Assembly (NCBI GenBank): GCA_019421925.1
Contig: JAHZEH010000019.1
Span: 4,698 to 15,914 of the forward strand
From: Clostridia bacterium
GTDB taxonomy: Bacteria > Bacillota > Clostridia > Christensenellales > CALWSW01
Reading direction: 5' to 3'
Length of the DNA: 11,217 nucleotides
Shown here in pieces: positions 1 to 7,096 of this stretch. Position numbers and translations under genes: made by a program. The notes beneath the pieces are model-generated. The model saw only the letters and a list, made by a program, of their open reading frames with translations. It was not told the origin of the DNA and did not search any database. How positions within the stretch are numbered: the stretch's first letter is position 1; every line of letters starts with the position of its first letter.

Positions 1-1
1 C

Positions 2-631
2 TTCCCCGAAAGTTTCGGCCCCCCCTTCCCTTCCCGGTCCGTCTCGGAATTCTGGCGGCGCTGGCACATGACTCTGGGAGGATGGTTCAAGGAATATGTC
101 TATATCCCTCTGGGGGGCAACCGGGTGGGCAGGTTCAAGCTGGTACGGAACCTCCTGATCGTATGGCTGCTCACCGGTGCATGGCACGGGGCGAGCTGGA
201 ACTTCATCCTCTGGGGGCTGTACTTCGGCCTGCTCATCATCCTGGAGCGGTTCTATCTGGGGGAGAGGCTGCAAAAACTGCCCGCCTTCTTCTCCCATTT
301 CTACACCGTGCTGGCCGTGCTCTTCGGCTGGGTTCTCTTCTCCTTTGAGGACATGGGACGGGTCTTCGCCTACTTCGGCGCGCTCTTCGGCAGCGGCGGC
401 CTCGCGGACGGCCAGGGCCTCTCCCTCCTCCTGGAAAACTGGCCCCTGCTGCTTGTCATGGCGCTGTGCTCCCTCCCCGCGGGGCAGAAGCTCTCCTCCT
501 ATGTGCTGGCCCGGGAGGACAGGCCCCTCTGGTTCCTGGTGGAGGCAGCCGCCCTGCTCCTGCTGCTCATCCTGAGCGTGGCGTTCCTGGTGGACGCCTC
601 CTACAACCCCTTCCTCTACTTCCGTTTCTGA
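2..631 (+). CDS. MBOAT-family O-acyltransferase (AlgI/DltB-like), C-terminal part
   Basis: The reading frame is open from base 2, so the N-terminal half lies outside the window. MBOAT proteins are polytopic membrane enzymes that move acyl groups, usually acetyl, from the cytoplasm to an extracytoplasmic polymer or its acceptor protein. Visible family signatures are SEFWRRWH followed by the amphipathic YVYIPLGGNR segment, then the LLTGAWHGASWNFILWG block, which carries the conserved membrane-embedded histidine (codon 185-187) thought to be catalytic. At least three hydrophobic segments follow. The C-terminus NPFLYFRF is the usual end for AlgI-like proteins. The next gene starts 58 bases downstream on the same strand and encodes an AlgX/AlgJ-like partner, the arrangement known from alginate and other exopolysaccharide acetylation loci. 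The polymer substrate cannot be told from the sequence. The family call is secure; the exact role is inferred from context. Confidence 0.93.
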   Translation, partial: FPESFGPPFPSRSVSEFWRRWHMTLGGWFKEYVYIPLGGNRVGRFKLVRNLLIVWLLTGAWHGASWNFILWGLYFGLLIILERFYLGERLQKLPAFFSHFYTVLAVLFGWVLFSFEDMGRVFAYFGALFGSGGLADGQGLSLLLENWPLLLVMALCSLPAGQKLSSYVLAREDRPLWFLVEAAALLLLLILSVAFLVDASYNPFLYFRF

Positions 632-689
632 GCCGGAACCCCTCCGGTCTCCAGCATCCGCCCATACAATGCCCCAGGAGGTTTTTCCC

Positions 690-1832
690 ATGAAAATGAC
701 CGCAAGGGCGCGGGCCGTGATTCTGACGGTCCTGTTCTCCGCCCTGATCCTTCTCGGCGTTCTCGCCGCCCTGCTCCTGCCCGACCGCTCCTTCTCCGAG
801 AATGAAAACCGCTATCTGGCAAAATTCCCGGCATTCACTCTCTCCACCGTGTTCTCCGGCAAGTTCATGAAGGAGTTTGAGACCTACGTCTCCGACCAGT
901 TCCCCGGCCGGGACGGCTGGGTGCAGCTCAAGGCCGAGGCCCAGCGGGCCATGGGCAAATTGAGCAACAACTCTGTCTACTACGGCAAATCCGGCTATCT
1001 GCTGCAAAAATTCCAGGAGCCAGGGGAGCAGTTCCAAAAGAACCTCGCCGCCCTGACCTCCTTCCTGGGCAAAACTGAGCTGCCTGTATCCATCCTCGCC
1101 GCTCCCACCTCCGCCCATGTGCTGACCCAATACCTGCCCAGCGGCGCCTGGGGCTACGACGAGGGCCTGGTCATGGAGGCGATCTCCCAGGCCGTACGGG
1201 ACGCGGGCAGAAACGGCACGCTCTTCCTCGACCCCACCGCCGCCCTCAAAGCCCATGGCGATGAGCCCATCTATTTCCGCACCGACCATCACTGGACCAT
1301 GCTGGGGGCGTATTATGCCTACGCCGCCCTGCGGGAGGCCCAGGGCGCCGCGCCCCCAGTCCTCTCCGAATACGAAAAAACCGTAGTGAGCAGCAATTTC
1401 CTGGGTACGCTGTACTCCAAAAACCAGCTCTGGGGGCAGCAAAAGGACGAGATCGCTGTCTATGAAAAACCGGGCGGACAGCACTCCATCTCCTTCCTGG
1501 ACGACGCTAAAACGGCGGACTCCCTGTATTTTCCCGAATACCTGGAGGGCAAGGATCAATATCCTTATTTTATAGATGGCAATCACGCCGCCACCATCCT
1601 CAAAAATAACGACCCCGCCGCCTCGGGCAAGCTGCTGGTGGTGCGCGACTCCTACGGCCACTGCTTCGCCCCCTTCCTGGCGGACGACTATGCAGAGGTA
1701 CACCTGCTCGACCTGCGCTACTTCAACCTGGCCCCCAGCGTATACGCCGGGCAGAACGGTATCACCGAGGTGCTGCTGCTCTACTCCACCGACTCCTGGG
1801 CCACAGACGCCTCCCTGTCCAAGCTGCGCTGA
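690..1832 (+). CDS. DHHW-family SGNH-like protein, partner of MBOAT acyltransferase
   Basis: This is a 380-residue protein. Residues 1-30 form an N-terminal signal anchor (basic start, then a long Leu/Ala/Val stretch), so the rest should lie outside the membrane. It is followed by SENENRYLAKFP, typical of the DHHW family, and a YYGKSGYL motif near residue 98. The namesake DHHW motif is at residues 199-202, and RDSYG is at 319-323. By analogy with AlgX (a D-x-H-W aspartate and histidine plus a downstream serine), D199, H201 and S321 are the likely catalytic triad. Its probable job is to receive the acyl group from the upstream MBOAT protein and place it on a surface polysaccharide. I chose the ATG at 690 over the in-frame ATG at 669 because AGGAGG at 676-681 lies 8 bases before 690 and inside the longer reading. 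Substrate unknown. Confidence 0.9.
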   Translation: MKMTARARAVILTVLFSALILLGVLAALLLPDRSFSENENRYLAKFPAFTLSTVFSGKFMKEFETYVSDQFPGRDGWVQLKAEAQRAMGKLSNNSVYYGKSGYLLQKFQEPGEQFQKNLAALTSFLGKTELPVSILAAPTSAHVLTQYLPSGAWGYDEGLVMEAISQAVRDAGRNGTLFLDPTAALKAHGDEPIYFRTDHHWTMLGAYYAYAALREAQGAAPPVLSEYEKTVVSSNFLGTLYSKNQLWGQQKDEIAVYEKPGGQHSISFLDDAKTADSLYFPEYLEGKDQYPYFIDGNHAATILKNNDPAASGKLLVVRDSYGHCFAPFLADDYAEVHLLDLRYFNLAPSVYAGQNGITEVLLLYSTDSWATDASLSKLR

Positions 1833-2310
1833 GGAAACGGCCGGGGAGAACATTAAAAAAGCCCGCTCCTGTCTCCTCCCAGGCCCGTTATAATGGATAA
1901 AAGTTTACAAAATCCCCCTTTCAATTCTTCCTCGCTCCCCTTATGCTGAAGATGAAATCATTTGCGCCCTCTGCGGCTAGCCTGAGCAATGAAATAAGAT
2001 TCGATCCTTTGGAGTTTGCAAAGCCATAGAGGATGGCAGAGCAAGAAAGAGGAGGGAGGAATCCTGGTCGGATTCCGACAGACGATGACGCTGCTGCGGC
2101 GTGCTCTATGGCTCTGTAAACCCTGGTTCGGCTTTCATTGCTCAGGCTAGGGCAAACACAGTTTTCACGGCCGCCCCCGCCCGGCATTCCGGCGAAGCCC
2201 CTGGGGAAGGCCCCCCATCCCAGTTTTCGGCAAGCTGTGAAAGCCCGCCGTCCCTGTGGGGCGCTCCGCCCCCCGTCCGTCGTGGGAACAAATATGAGGA
2301 GGTATTATCT
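1833..2310. other. 478-base intergenic region without a convincing gene
   Basis: The stretch between the DHHW gene and the AIM24-family gene holds the large palindrome described separately and, at 2258-2272, a small GGGGCG/CGCCCC hairpin with a 3-base loop in the leader of the AIM24-family gene. An 88-codon minus-strand reading frame (2187 to 1921) runs through the palindrome. It has no recognisable domain or good ribosome binding site, and its composition mirrors the repeat, so I do not call it a gene. A TATAAT at 1889-1894 lacks a matching -35. I found no strong intrinsic terminator for the upstream pair of genes. Confidence 0.6.
1977..2150. repeat. Large imperfect palindrome with 18-base perfect arms
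   Basis: The sequence CTAGCCTGAGCAATGAAA at 1977-1994 is repeated exactly as its reverse complement at 2133-2150. Moving inward, 2019-2031 (CAAAGCCATAGAG) pairs with 2104-2116 at 12 of 13 positions. At the centre, GGAATCC at 2058-2064 pairs perfectly with GGATTCC at 2070-2076 around a 5-base loop. The arms are roughly symmetric about position 2065, so either strand could fold into a long interrupted hairpin. Weaker similarity may extend outward. This layout fits a small non-autonomous interspersed element (MITE- or REP-like) or a structured RNA. No transposase is nearby and I could not define a target-site duplication. Confidence 0.7.
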
Positions 2311-2988
2311 ATGCGTTATTCTATTGAGGGGACTCCCCTTCCCGTCGTCATCTGCCAAATGGAGGCGGGCGAAACCATGATCACCGAGCGGGGCTCCATG
2401 AGCTGGATGTCCCCCAACATGCAGATGGACACCGCAACCGGCGGCATTGGCAAAGCATTCGGCCGCATGTTCTCCGGGGACTCCTTCTTCCAGAACCGCT
2501 ATACCGCCCAGGGGGGCCCGGGAATGATCGCTTTCGCCTCCAGCTTCCCCGGCTCCATCCGGGCCTTTGACATCGCGCCGGGCTCCTCCATCATCTGCCA
2601 GAAGTCCGCTTTCCTGGCGGCGGAGTCGGGCGTCGAACTCTCGCTCCACTTCCAGAAAAAGCTGGGCGGCGGATTCTTCGGAGGCGAGGGCTTCATCATG
2701 CAGCGGCTGTCCGGCATCGGAACGGCCTTCCTGGAGATCGACGGCACAGCCATGGAATACACCCTGGAGGCGGGTCAGTCCATCATTGTGGACACGGGCT
2801 ATCTCGCCGCCATGGACGAGAGCTGCACCATGGACATCACCACCGTCCCCGGCCTCAAAAATAAATTCTTCGGGGGCGAGGGTTTCTTCAACACTGTGAT
2901 CACCGGCCCCGGGCGCATCATCTTGCAGACCATGCCCGCCTTTGCCGTAGCCGGTGTGCTCCGTCCCTTCTTCCCCAGCGGGAACTAG
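2311..2988 (+). CDS. AIM24 / TIGR00266 family protein
   Basis: A 225-residue soluble protein of the AIM24 (TIGR00266) family, which has a beta-rich fold and whose bacterial role is not established. Recognisable features are the opening MRYSIEGTPLPVVICQMEAGE, a central segment with GGGFFGGEGF at residues 119-128, and a second FFGGEGFF at 186-193. These are the family's characteristic Gly/Phe turns. Length is normal for the family. The ATG at 2311 is favoured because AGGAGG at 2297-2302 sits 8 bases upstream; longer in-frame openings run back into the palindrome and have no ribosome binding site. There is no signal peptide or membrane helix. It stands alone, with the hairpin at 3098-3123 downstream, so neighbours say little about its job. 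The family call is confident; the function is unknown. Confidence 0.9.
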   Translation: MRYSIEGTPLPVVICQMEAGETMITERGSMSWMSPNMQMDTATGGIGKAFGRMFSGDSFFQNRYTAQGGPGMIAFASSFPGSIRAFDIAPGSSIICQKSAFLAAESGVELSLHFQKKLGGGFFGGEGFIMQRLSGIGTAFLEIDGTAMEYTLEAGQSIIVDTGYLAAMDESCTMDITTVPGLKNKFFGGEGFFNTVITGPGRIILQTMPAFAVAGVLRPFFPSGN

Positions 2989-3097
2989 CGGGCAGGCCGG
3001 AAACTTCTACGCCCCTTCCGGACGCGGTGTTTTGCAACGCTGTTATGTCGATTAAAATCTGTCCAGCCCGCATTTTATACAGGTTCCATGCAACGCA

Positions 3098-3123
3098 AAA
3101 GCGCCGGATCAATCCGGCGCTTT
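3098..3123. terminator. Likely terminator after the AIM24-family gene, possibly bidirectional
   Basis: AAAGCGCCGGAT at 3098-3109 pairs perfectly with ATCCGGCGCTTT at 3112-3123, a 12-bp GC-rich stem (the nominal loop of 2 bases would open by a pair or two). It is followed on the plus strand by TCTCATT, a weak T tract, and on the minus strand by TTTTGCG. It lies about 110 bases after the AIM24-family stop and can also stop leftward readthrough. Confidence 0.7.
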
Positions 3124-3203
3124 CTCATTCCTGGGGAGTGGAATGAAGGTTCCTGGGTCTTTTCTTCCAGCAGGCGCGTGCGCCCGCAAAAAAGTTTGGG
3201 GTT

Positions 3204-3227
3204 CCCAGGGGGCTTTATCCCCCTGGG
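3204..3227 (-). terminator. Terminator of the merR-reductase operon
   Basis: CCCAGGGGG at 3204-3212 and CCCCCTGGG at 3219-3227 form a perfect 9-bp stem with a 6-base loop, starting 9 bases after the reductase stop on the minus strand. A run of six T residues follows a little further down on that strand (A run at 3188-3193), separated by about ten bases. The spacing is looser than in an ideal intrinsic terminator. Confidence 0.6.
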
Positions 3228-3236
3228 CCGTCTCCG

Positions 3237-4700
3237 CTACTTCGCGGCGTCCGCGCCTGCGATGCGGCCTGTTGTCAGCGCCAGCATGACAGCGCTGCCC
3301 GACATATACACGTTATTGTAGGCGAAGCGGTTGGAACACTCGCCCACGGCATACAGGTTCTCGATCAGGGAACCGTCCTCTTTAAGGACGCGGTAGGTAT
3401 CGTCGGTCTTGACGCCGCCAAAGGTGCCCATGGTCTGGGCGTAGTAGGAGGCGGCATAGAAAGGACCGGTCTGCAGGGGGGCCAGAAGCGCGGCCGGCTT
3501 GCCGAACTCATCCTCTCCCTTGGCGCATCCCTCGTTGTAGACTTTCACAGTCTCAGCCAGGACGACTGGGTCGATGCCCATGTTCTCAGCCAATTCCTCT
3601 ATGGTTTCACCCTTGAAGACCTCGCCGCCGCTCAGGTTGGCCTCCATCGCCTGCACCAGCTTCTCGTCGCTGGAATCGGCCAGCAGGAATACCACGCCCC
3701 GTTCCTCCACCAGATTTGTGAAGATGGCATAGTGGCAGAACTCGTCAACGAAGCGCTTGCCCGTCTTATCCACATAGATCTTGGAGTAATCCCAGGTGTA
3801 GGCGCCCAGGTCCGCCACCTTGGAGGCGGCTTTGAGGCCGTTGACCCAGGGGTTCTCATAAAGGGCGGCCCCCGCCTCCTCTGCCATCAGGATGCCGTCG
3901 CCGTTGGAGTAGGGATAGGCGACGCTGACATCCGCCTTGAAGTTGGAGTCTGGAATGAAGCGGTCGAGGAGCTCCTGGTTGCGGGCAAAGCCGCCGGTGG
4001 CCAGGATCACCTTCTTGGCTCTGAACTCCTTCTCGCCCTCGGGAGTCTCGGCCACAACGCCGGCGACCCTGCCATCCTCCAGGATGAGCTTGACGCCCCT
4101 GTGGGAGAAGAGAATGGTCATCTTGTCCTGTGCAAAAGCGGAGAGGTGGCTCATGAGAGCCGCGCCGCCCCCCTCCACGGGGAAGTGGAGCCGCTCCACA
4201 GGGTCCACGCCGAAGCCCTCAGGCTTGCGGTACTGGTAGGAGGTGTAGTCATGGAGCCACTGGATGGTCCTGTTGCCCTCCTCAATGAGAGTTTTGACCC
4301 GGTCATAGTCCGGGTACTGCCCATCCTCGCCGTTGCGCTCTTTCCAGAGGGCCAGCCAGTTGTCCACGCTGTCCTCAATGCCATACTCCTTCTGAAGATA
4401 GGTTCCCGCGCCGCCAATGCCCCCGCCGGAATAGCCGGTGGAGCCCATGCACATCTCGCTGGCCTCCAGCACAGTGACGGAGGCGCCGCCCTCCTGGGCG
4501 GCAATCGCCGCGGCAAGGCCGGAGCCGCCGCCGCCCACCACCAGCACATCGATCTCCTCCTGGGGGATCTGGGACGGTTCGGGGGCGGGCTTGTTCGTAA
4601 CCTCAGGGGCAGGGGTCTGGGTCTGGTCCGGAACGGGCGCCGTACAGGCCGCCGCAAAGAGCATGCAGCCGGCCAGCAGCAGGGATAAAACCTTTTTCAT
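3237..4700 (-). CDS. Lipoprotein FAD-dependent reductase, fumarate/urocanate reductase superfamily
   Basis: A 487-residue protein. Residues 1-19 are a lipoprotein signal (MKKVLSLLLAGCMLFAAAC, acylated cysteine probably C19), followed by a Pro/Thr-rich linker to about residue 48, so the enzyme is probably tethered outside the membrane. The FAD-binding scaffold is intact: VVGGGGSG at 54-61, the ribose-binding acidic residue in LEAS near 79, ATGGF at 234-238, GDG at 267-269, GKRFVDE at 314-320 and YAVGEC at 450-455. There is no heme or FMN-binding domain. Positions that bind substrate in classical fumarate reductases appear changed: NPW at 283-285 where HPT is usual, FCHY at 321-324 where the TTRD arginine lies, TMGTFGGV at 423-430 in place of HHTMGGV, and no Arg in the NRLGGN-like segment. 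It likely reduces another unsaturated acceptor. AGGAGG at 4711-4716 precedes the ATG. It is co-transcribed with the MerR gene upstream. Substrate unknown. Confidence 0.9.
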   Translation of the reverse strand: MKKVLSLLLAGCMLFAAACTAPVPDQTQTPAPEVTNKPAPEPSQIPQEEIDVLVVGGGGSGLAAAIAAQEGGASVTVLEASEMCMGSTGYSGGGIGGAGTYLQKEYGIEDSVDNWLALWKERNGEDGQYPDYDRVKTLIEEGNRTIQWLHDYTSYQYRKPEGFGVDPVERLHFPVEGGGAALMSHLSAFAQDKMTILFSHRGVKLILEDGRVAGVVAETPEGEKEFRAKKVILATGGFARNQELLDRFIPDSNFKADVSVAYPYSNGDGILMAEEAGAALYENPWVNGLKAASKVADLGAYTWDYSKIYVDKTGKRFVDEFCHYAIFTNLVEERGVVFLLADSSDEKLVQAMEANLSGGEVFKGETIEELAENMGIDPVVLAETVKVYNEGCAKGEDEFGKPAALLAPLQTGPFYAASYYAQTMGTFGGVKTDDTYRVLKEDGSLIENLYAVGECSNRFAYNNVYMSGSAVMLALTTGRIAGADAAK

Positions 4701-4748
4701 ACTGTCGTTTCCTCCTCTTTCCTTCTTCCTGTCTGTTCCTTATATGTT

Positions 4749-5789
4749 CTAGCATGAGCCCCATTCCCGGGGCTCAAACCTGGATAATTCTTGCATCTCT
4801 TCCGGTAAAATAACGCAAAAGAGGGAGTAACAGTAGTAATCCAGCATGGAGACCAGCTGTTCAAACCTCTCCGGCATGCACTCCCCCAGCCTGGCGCGCA
4901 GCGTCTCCCGAATAGCCCGGCCCTCCGGTTCCTCCAGCCAGGAGGCGATGAGCTGGTAGGCCCCGGCCAGCGTGCGGCTGTAGCCCGCAAACACCGGGTT
5001 GTATGCCTGCACCATGTCGTTCATGGGGGCGGAGAACCTGAGCAGCGGCAGCGTCACCGTGTGGTAAATGTTCCGCCACGCCTCCTGGAGCGCCCCGTTC
5101 CCCGCCAGGAATCTGAGCTGGTTTTCCTGCTCCGCAGCCACCTCCCCGTAACGCTCGGGCGGGCAGGCGGAGAGGCCTGTGACCCGTCCCCGGCGTCCCC
5201 AGTAATCCTTTTCGAGCTGGGCGTCGTCAAAGCGGGAATAGTAGGCCTCATAGGACTCCATCCCCCTCTGGTTTTTTCGCATCTCCTCCACCAGCCTGGG
5301 CCAGAGCCTGCCTACCACGCCCTCCTGCTCCACATCAAGCGCCGCCTCCCACAGAAGAAGGGTGGTCTTACGCGCGGTTTGGTTCTCCTCCGGCATCAGC
5401 TCAAAACTGTGGGGTTTTTCCAGGTCCATGCGCAGCAGCAGCTCGGAGAACTCCGACAGCTTTGTGTTGGGAGGCATCCGGTCGAGCACGTTCCGGAGCT
5501 GGTACACGGCGGTCAGCGCCCGCCTGAGCTCCTCCTCCTTGGCCTCGAGAACGCGGTGCAGAGGAATATCCAGCCTGCCCCCAGTTTCCAGCAGAGAGCG
5601 TATCTCGGCGATGGACAGGTCAAGCGCCCGCAGCCTTCCGATCAGCCTCAGCCGCTGCACATCCTCCTTCGAGTAGTCCCGGTACCCGCTGGGCTCCAGC
5701 ACAACAGGACGGACAAAGCCCTGCTCCACATAGAAATACACGGCCTTTCGCGTCAGCCCGGTCTGTTTGGTCACCTCATTGATGAGCAC
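4749..5789 (-). CDS. MerR-family transcriptional regulator with a large C-terminal domain
   Basis: A 346-residue protein. Residues 1-70 are a typical MerR winged helix-turn-helix: MLINEVTKQTGLTRKAVYFY, then GYRDYSKEDVQRL and the LRALDLSIAEI segment, followed by a helix (about 78-103) that should form the antiparallel dimerisation coiled coil. The remaining ~240 residues, mostly helical with several aromatic positions, match no effector domain I recognise. They are long for the family and suggest a small-molecule ligand rather than a metal: no clustered metal-binding cysteines of the MerR/CueR type are seen. The start is a GTG at 5787-5789, because the frame is closed by TGA just upstream and the encoded N-terminus fits the family. 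The reductase follows after 48 bases on the same strand, so this protein most likely controls that gene together with itself. Confidence 0.9.
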   Translation of the reverse strand: MLINEVTKQTGLTRKAVYFYVEQGFVRPVVLEPSGYRDYSKEDVQRLRLIGRLRALDLSIAEIRSLLETGGRLDIPLHRVLEAKEEELRRALTAVYQLRNVLDRMPPNTKLSEFSELLLRMDLEKPHSFELMPEENQTARKTTLLLWEAALDVEQEGVVGRLWPRLVEEMRKNQRGMESYEAYYSRFDDAQLEKDYWGRRGRVTGLSACPPERYGEVAAEQENQLRFLAGNGALQEAWRNIYHTVTLPLLRFSAPMNDMVQAYNPVFAGYSRTLAGAYQLIASWLEEPEGRAIRETLRARLGECMPERFEQLVSMLDYYCYSLFCVILPEEMQELSRFEPREWGSC

Positions 5790-5809
5790 AGCCTCAACCC
5801 CTTTGTGAA

Positions 5810-5840
5810 ATCATAAACCATCCTCCTAGGGGATAGTCAA
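5810..5840 (-). promoter_or_regulatory. MerR-type promoter with 19-base spacer and operator dyad
   Basis: Read on the minus strand, TTGACT (5835-5840) and TATGAT (5810-5815) each match the sigma-70 consensus at 5 of 6 positions but are exactly 19 bases apart instead of 17. That long spacer is the hallmark of promoters activated by MerR-family proteins through DNA untwisting. Inside the spacer lies the interrupted dyad ATCCcCt-A-ggAGGAT (5820-5834), a plausible operator. Predicted transcription start is near 5803, about 14 bases before the GTG start of the regulator, leaving a very short leader with AAGGGG as its only ribosome-binding sequence. Confidence 0.75.
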
Positions 5841-6152
5841 GAGAAATCCCTGCGCCTTTTTGTAGATTTCATTAAAAAGACCCCCTGGCTGGCTGGAGCC
5901 CCTGTTGCCCCGGCCCAGCGGGCAAGGGGCGGCACGCCTTAAAGGGATGATTCAGCCGCTTTCGGCATGAATGGTTATTTGTTGTGGAACCGGGCGGCAT
6001 GCCCGCGTCCTGAAGTTGCCGCGAACCGGCGCGAGACGCGGTCCCCAAGGCACAGAGGGACCCATTGGGAGCGGGGCAAAACACCGGGCGGCAAGCCGTC
6101 ACATCCGCGCCGGCGGCGCAGAGGCCGCCCCTTTCCATGGGTCCGAACCCGG
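5841..6152. other. About 310-base GC-rich intergenic region, no gene recognised
   Basis: The stretch lies between the TatD terminator and the MerR promoter. It is very GC-rich and full of short inverted repeats, for example GGCGGC/GCCGCC around a 6-base loop near 6105-6130 and GGGC/GCCC around 5992-6004. On the minus strand it ends in GGGGGTCTTTTTAATG near 5867-5882, which resembles the tail of an intrinsic terminator but lacks an adjacent strong stem. A minus-strand frame of 100 codons is open here but has no ribosome binding site or recognisable domain. It could encode a structured RNA; the evidence is weak. Confidence 0.35.
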
Positions 6153-6188
6153 AAAAACAGACGGCCCTCCTCATAGGGGGGCCGTCTG
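6153..6188 (-). terminator. Strong intrinsic terminator of the VIT1-tatD operon
   Basis: The segments 6158-6170 (CAGACGGCCCTCC) and 6176-6188 (GGGGGGCCGTCTG) form a 13-bp stem with one G-T wobble and a 5-base loop. On the minus strand it is followed directly by TTTTT (A run at 6153-6157). It lies about 120 bases past the tatD stop. Confidence 0.9.
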
Positions 6189-6225
6189 AAGGTCTGTGGG
6201 AGCCATGAATCCTCGTGGTTCCGAA

Positions 6226-6258
6226 TTTTTCTGCGGATTTGAATGCCCGGCAGAAAAA
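6226..6258. other. Inverted repeat in the 3' untranslated region after tatD
   Basis: TTTTTCTGC at 6226-6234 is the exact reverse complement of GCAGAAAAA at 6250-6258, with a 15-base loop. It sits between the tatD stop and the strong terminator on the minus strand. It may be a degenerate second terminator or an RNA-stabilising hairpin. Confidence 0.4.
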
Positions 6259-6307
6259 ATTGTGGGTAAGTTAGCCACGGTCTCTTCTGACTGCTTCACA
6301 TCCTTTT

Positions 6308-7075
6308 TTACACTCCGAATAGCCGCCTGGCGTTCTCATAGGCGATCCCCGCCATCTCCCCGGGGGAGACGCCCCGCAGTTCCGCCAGCATCTCGCAGGG
6401 CAGGCGCGTAAGGGTGGGATCGTTGCGCTCCCCCCGATGGGGAACAGGGGCCAGATAGGGACAGTCTGTCTCCAGCAGGATGCGGTCAAGGGGCATGGCC
6501 CTGGCCGCCGCCCGGGTCTTCTCCGCCGTTTTGAAAGTCAGAGAGCCCCCCACCCCAAAATACAGATCCAGGGGGGCGTATTGCCGGATCATTTCGGCGC
6601 TGCCGCTATAGCAGTGGAGCACCCCCCGCAGCCTGCCCGCAAAAGGAAGCAGGGCCTCCAGCATATCCGCGTGGGCCTCCCGGTCGTGGAGAATGACCGG
6701 CTTGTCCAGACGGACGGCCAGTTCCAGCTGGGCCCGCAGTATCTCCTTTTGCAGTTCCCGCGGGGCAAAATCGTAGTGGTAATCCAGACCGATCTCACCG
6801 ACAGCCACGCACTTGGAATCCGCCAGCACCGCCTCCTCCAGCCGGGAGAGCCAGCCCTGCGCGGCCTCCAGGGCATTGTGGCAGTGGACGCCCAGGGCGT
6901 AGTAGACAAATGGGAACTCGTCCGAAAGAGACCTCTCCCGGTCCCAGTCCTCCTCCGTACAGGCACAGTCGATCACTCCCAGCACGCCTTTTTCGGGCAG
7001 GGAGGCAATCAGCTCCTCCCGGTCCCCGTCGAAGCGGCCGTCCAGCAGGTGGGTATGGGTATCAAACAGCTGCAT
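6308..7075 (-). CDS. TatD-family metal-dependent hydrolase
   Basis: A 255-residue cytoplasmic protein, the usual length for TatD, with all the expected metal ligands of the amidohydrolase TIM barrel: DTHTHL with H7 and H9, GEIGLDYH with E94, ILHDRE with H130, LHCYSG with H154 and ETDCPYLAP with D204. Family members are Mg2+-dependent DNases (3'-5' exonuclease activity in E. coli TatD), and some may act in quality control or repair. The start ATG at 7073-7075 is preceded by a GGAAG-type ribosome binding site and lies 21 bases after the VIT1-like gene on the same strand, so the two are probably co-transcribed. Transcription then ends at 6153-6188. The symbol tatD is commonly used, but several paralogues (YcfH, YabD/MtsB-like) share the same signature, so I leave the exact orthologue open. 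Confidence 0.93.
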   Translation of the reverse strand: MQLFDTHTHLLDGRFDGDREELIASLPEKGVLGVIDCACTEEDWDRERSLSDEFPFVYYALGVHCHNALEAAQGWLSRLEEAVLADSKCVAVGEIGLDYHYDFAPRELQKEILRAQLELAVRLDKPVILHDREAHADMLEALLPFAGRLRGVLHCYSGSAEMIRQYAPLDLYFGVGGSLTFKTAEKTRAAARAMPLDRILLETDCPYLAPVPHRGERNDPTLTRLPCEMLAELRGVSPGEMAGIAYENARRLFGV

Positions 7076-7096
7076 GGTATCCCACTTCCTTCGTCA

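Noticed and set aside
567..1853. 428-codon minus-strand reading frame
   Set aside because: It is antisense to the DHHW gene, which has a good ribosome binding site, a signal anchor and catalytic motifs. The opposite frame is open because of GC-rich codon bias.
1889..1894. TATAAT as a promoter for the AIM24-family gene
   Set aside because: No -35-like hexamer at 16-18 bases, and it is more than 400 bases from the gene with the palindrome in between.
1921..2187. 88-codon minus-strand reading frame through the palindrome
   Set aside because: No recognised domain, no convincing ribosome binding site, and its open frame follows from the repeat sequence. Reported as part of the palindrome instead.
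2258..2272. GGGGCG/CGCCCC hairpin as a terminator
   Set aside because: No T tract follows on either strand. Probably a chance or leader hairpin.
5872..6174. 100-codon minus-strand reading frame
   Set aside because: It spans the TatD terminator, lacks a ribosome binding site and resembles no family I know. Treated as intergenic.
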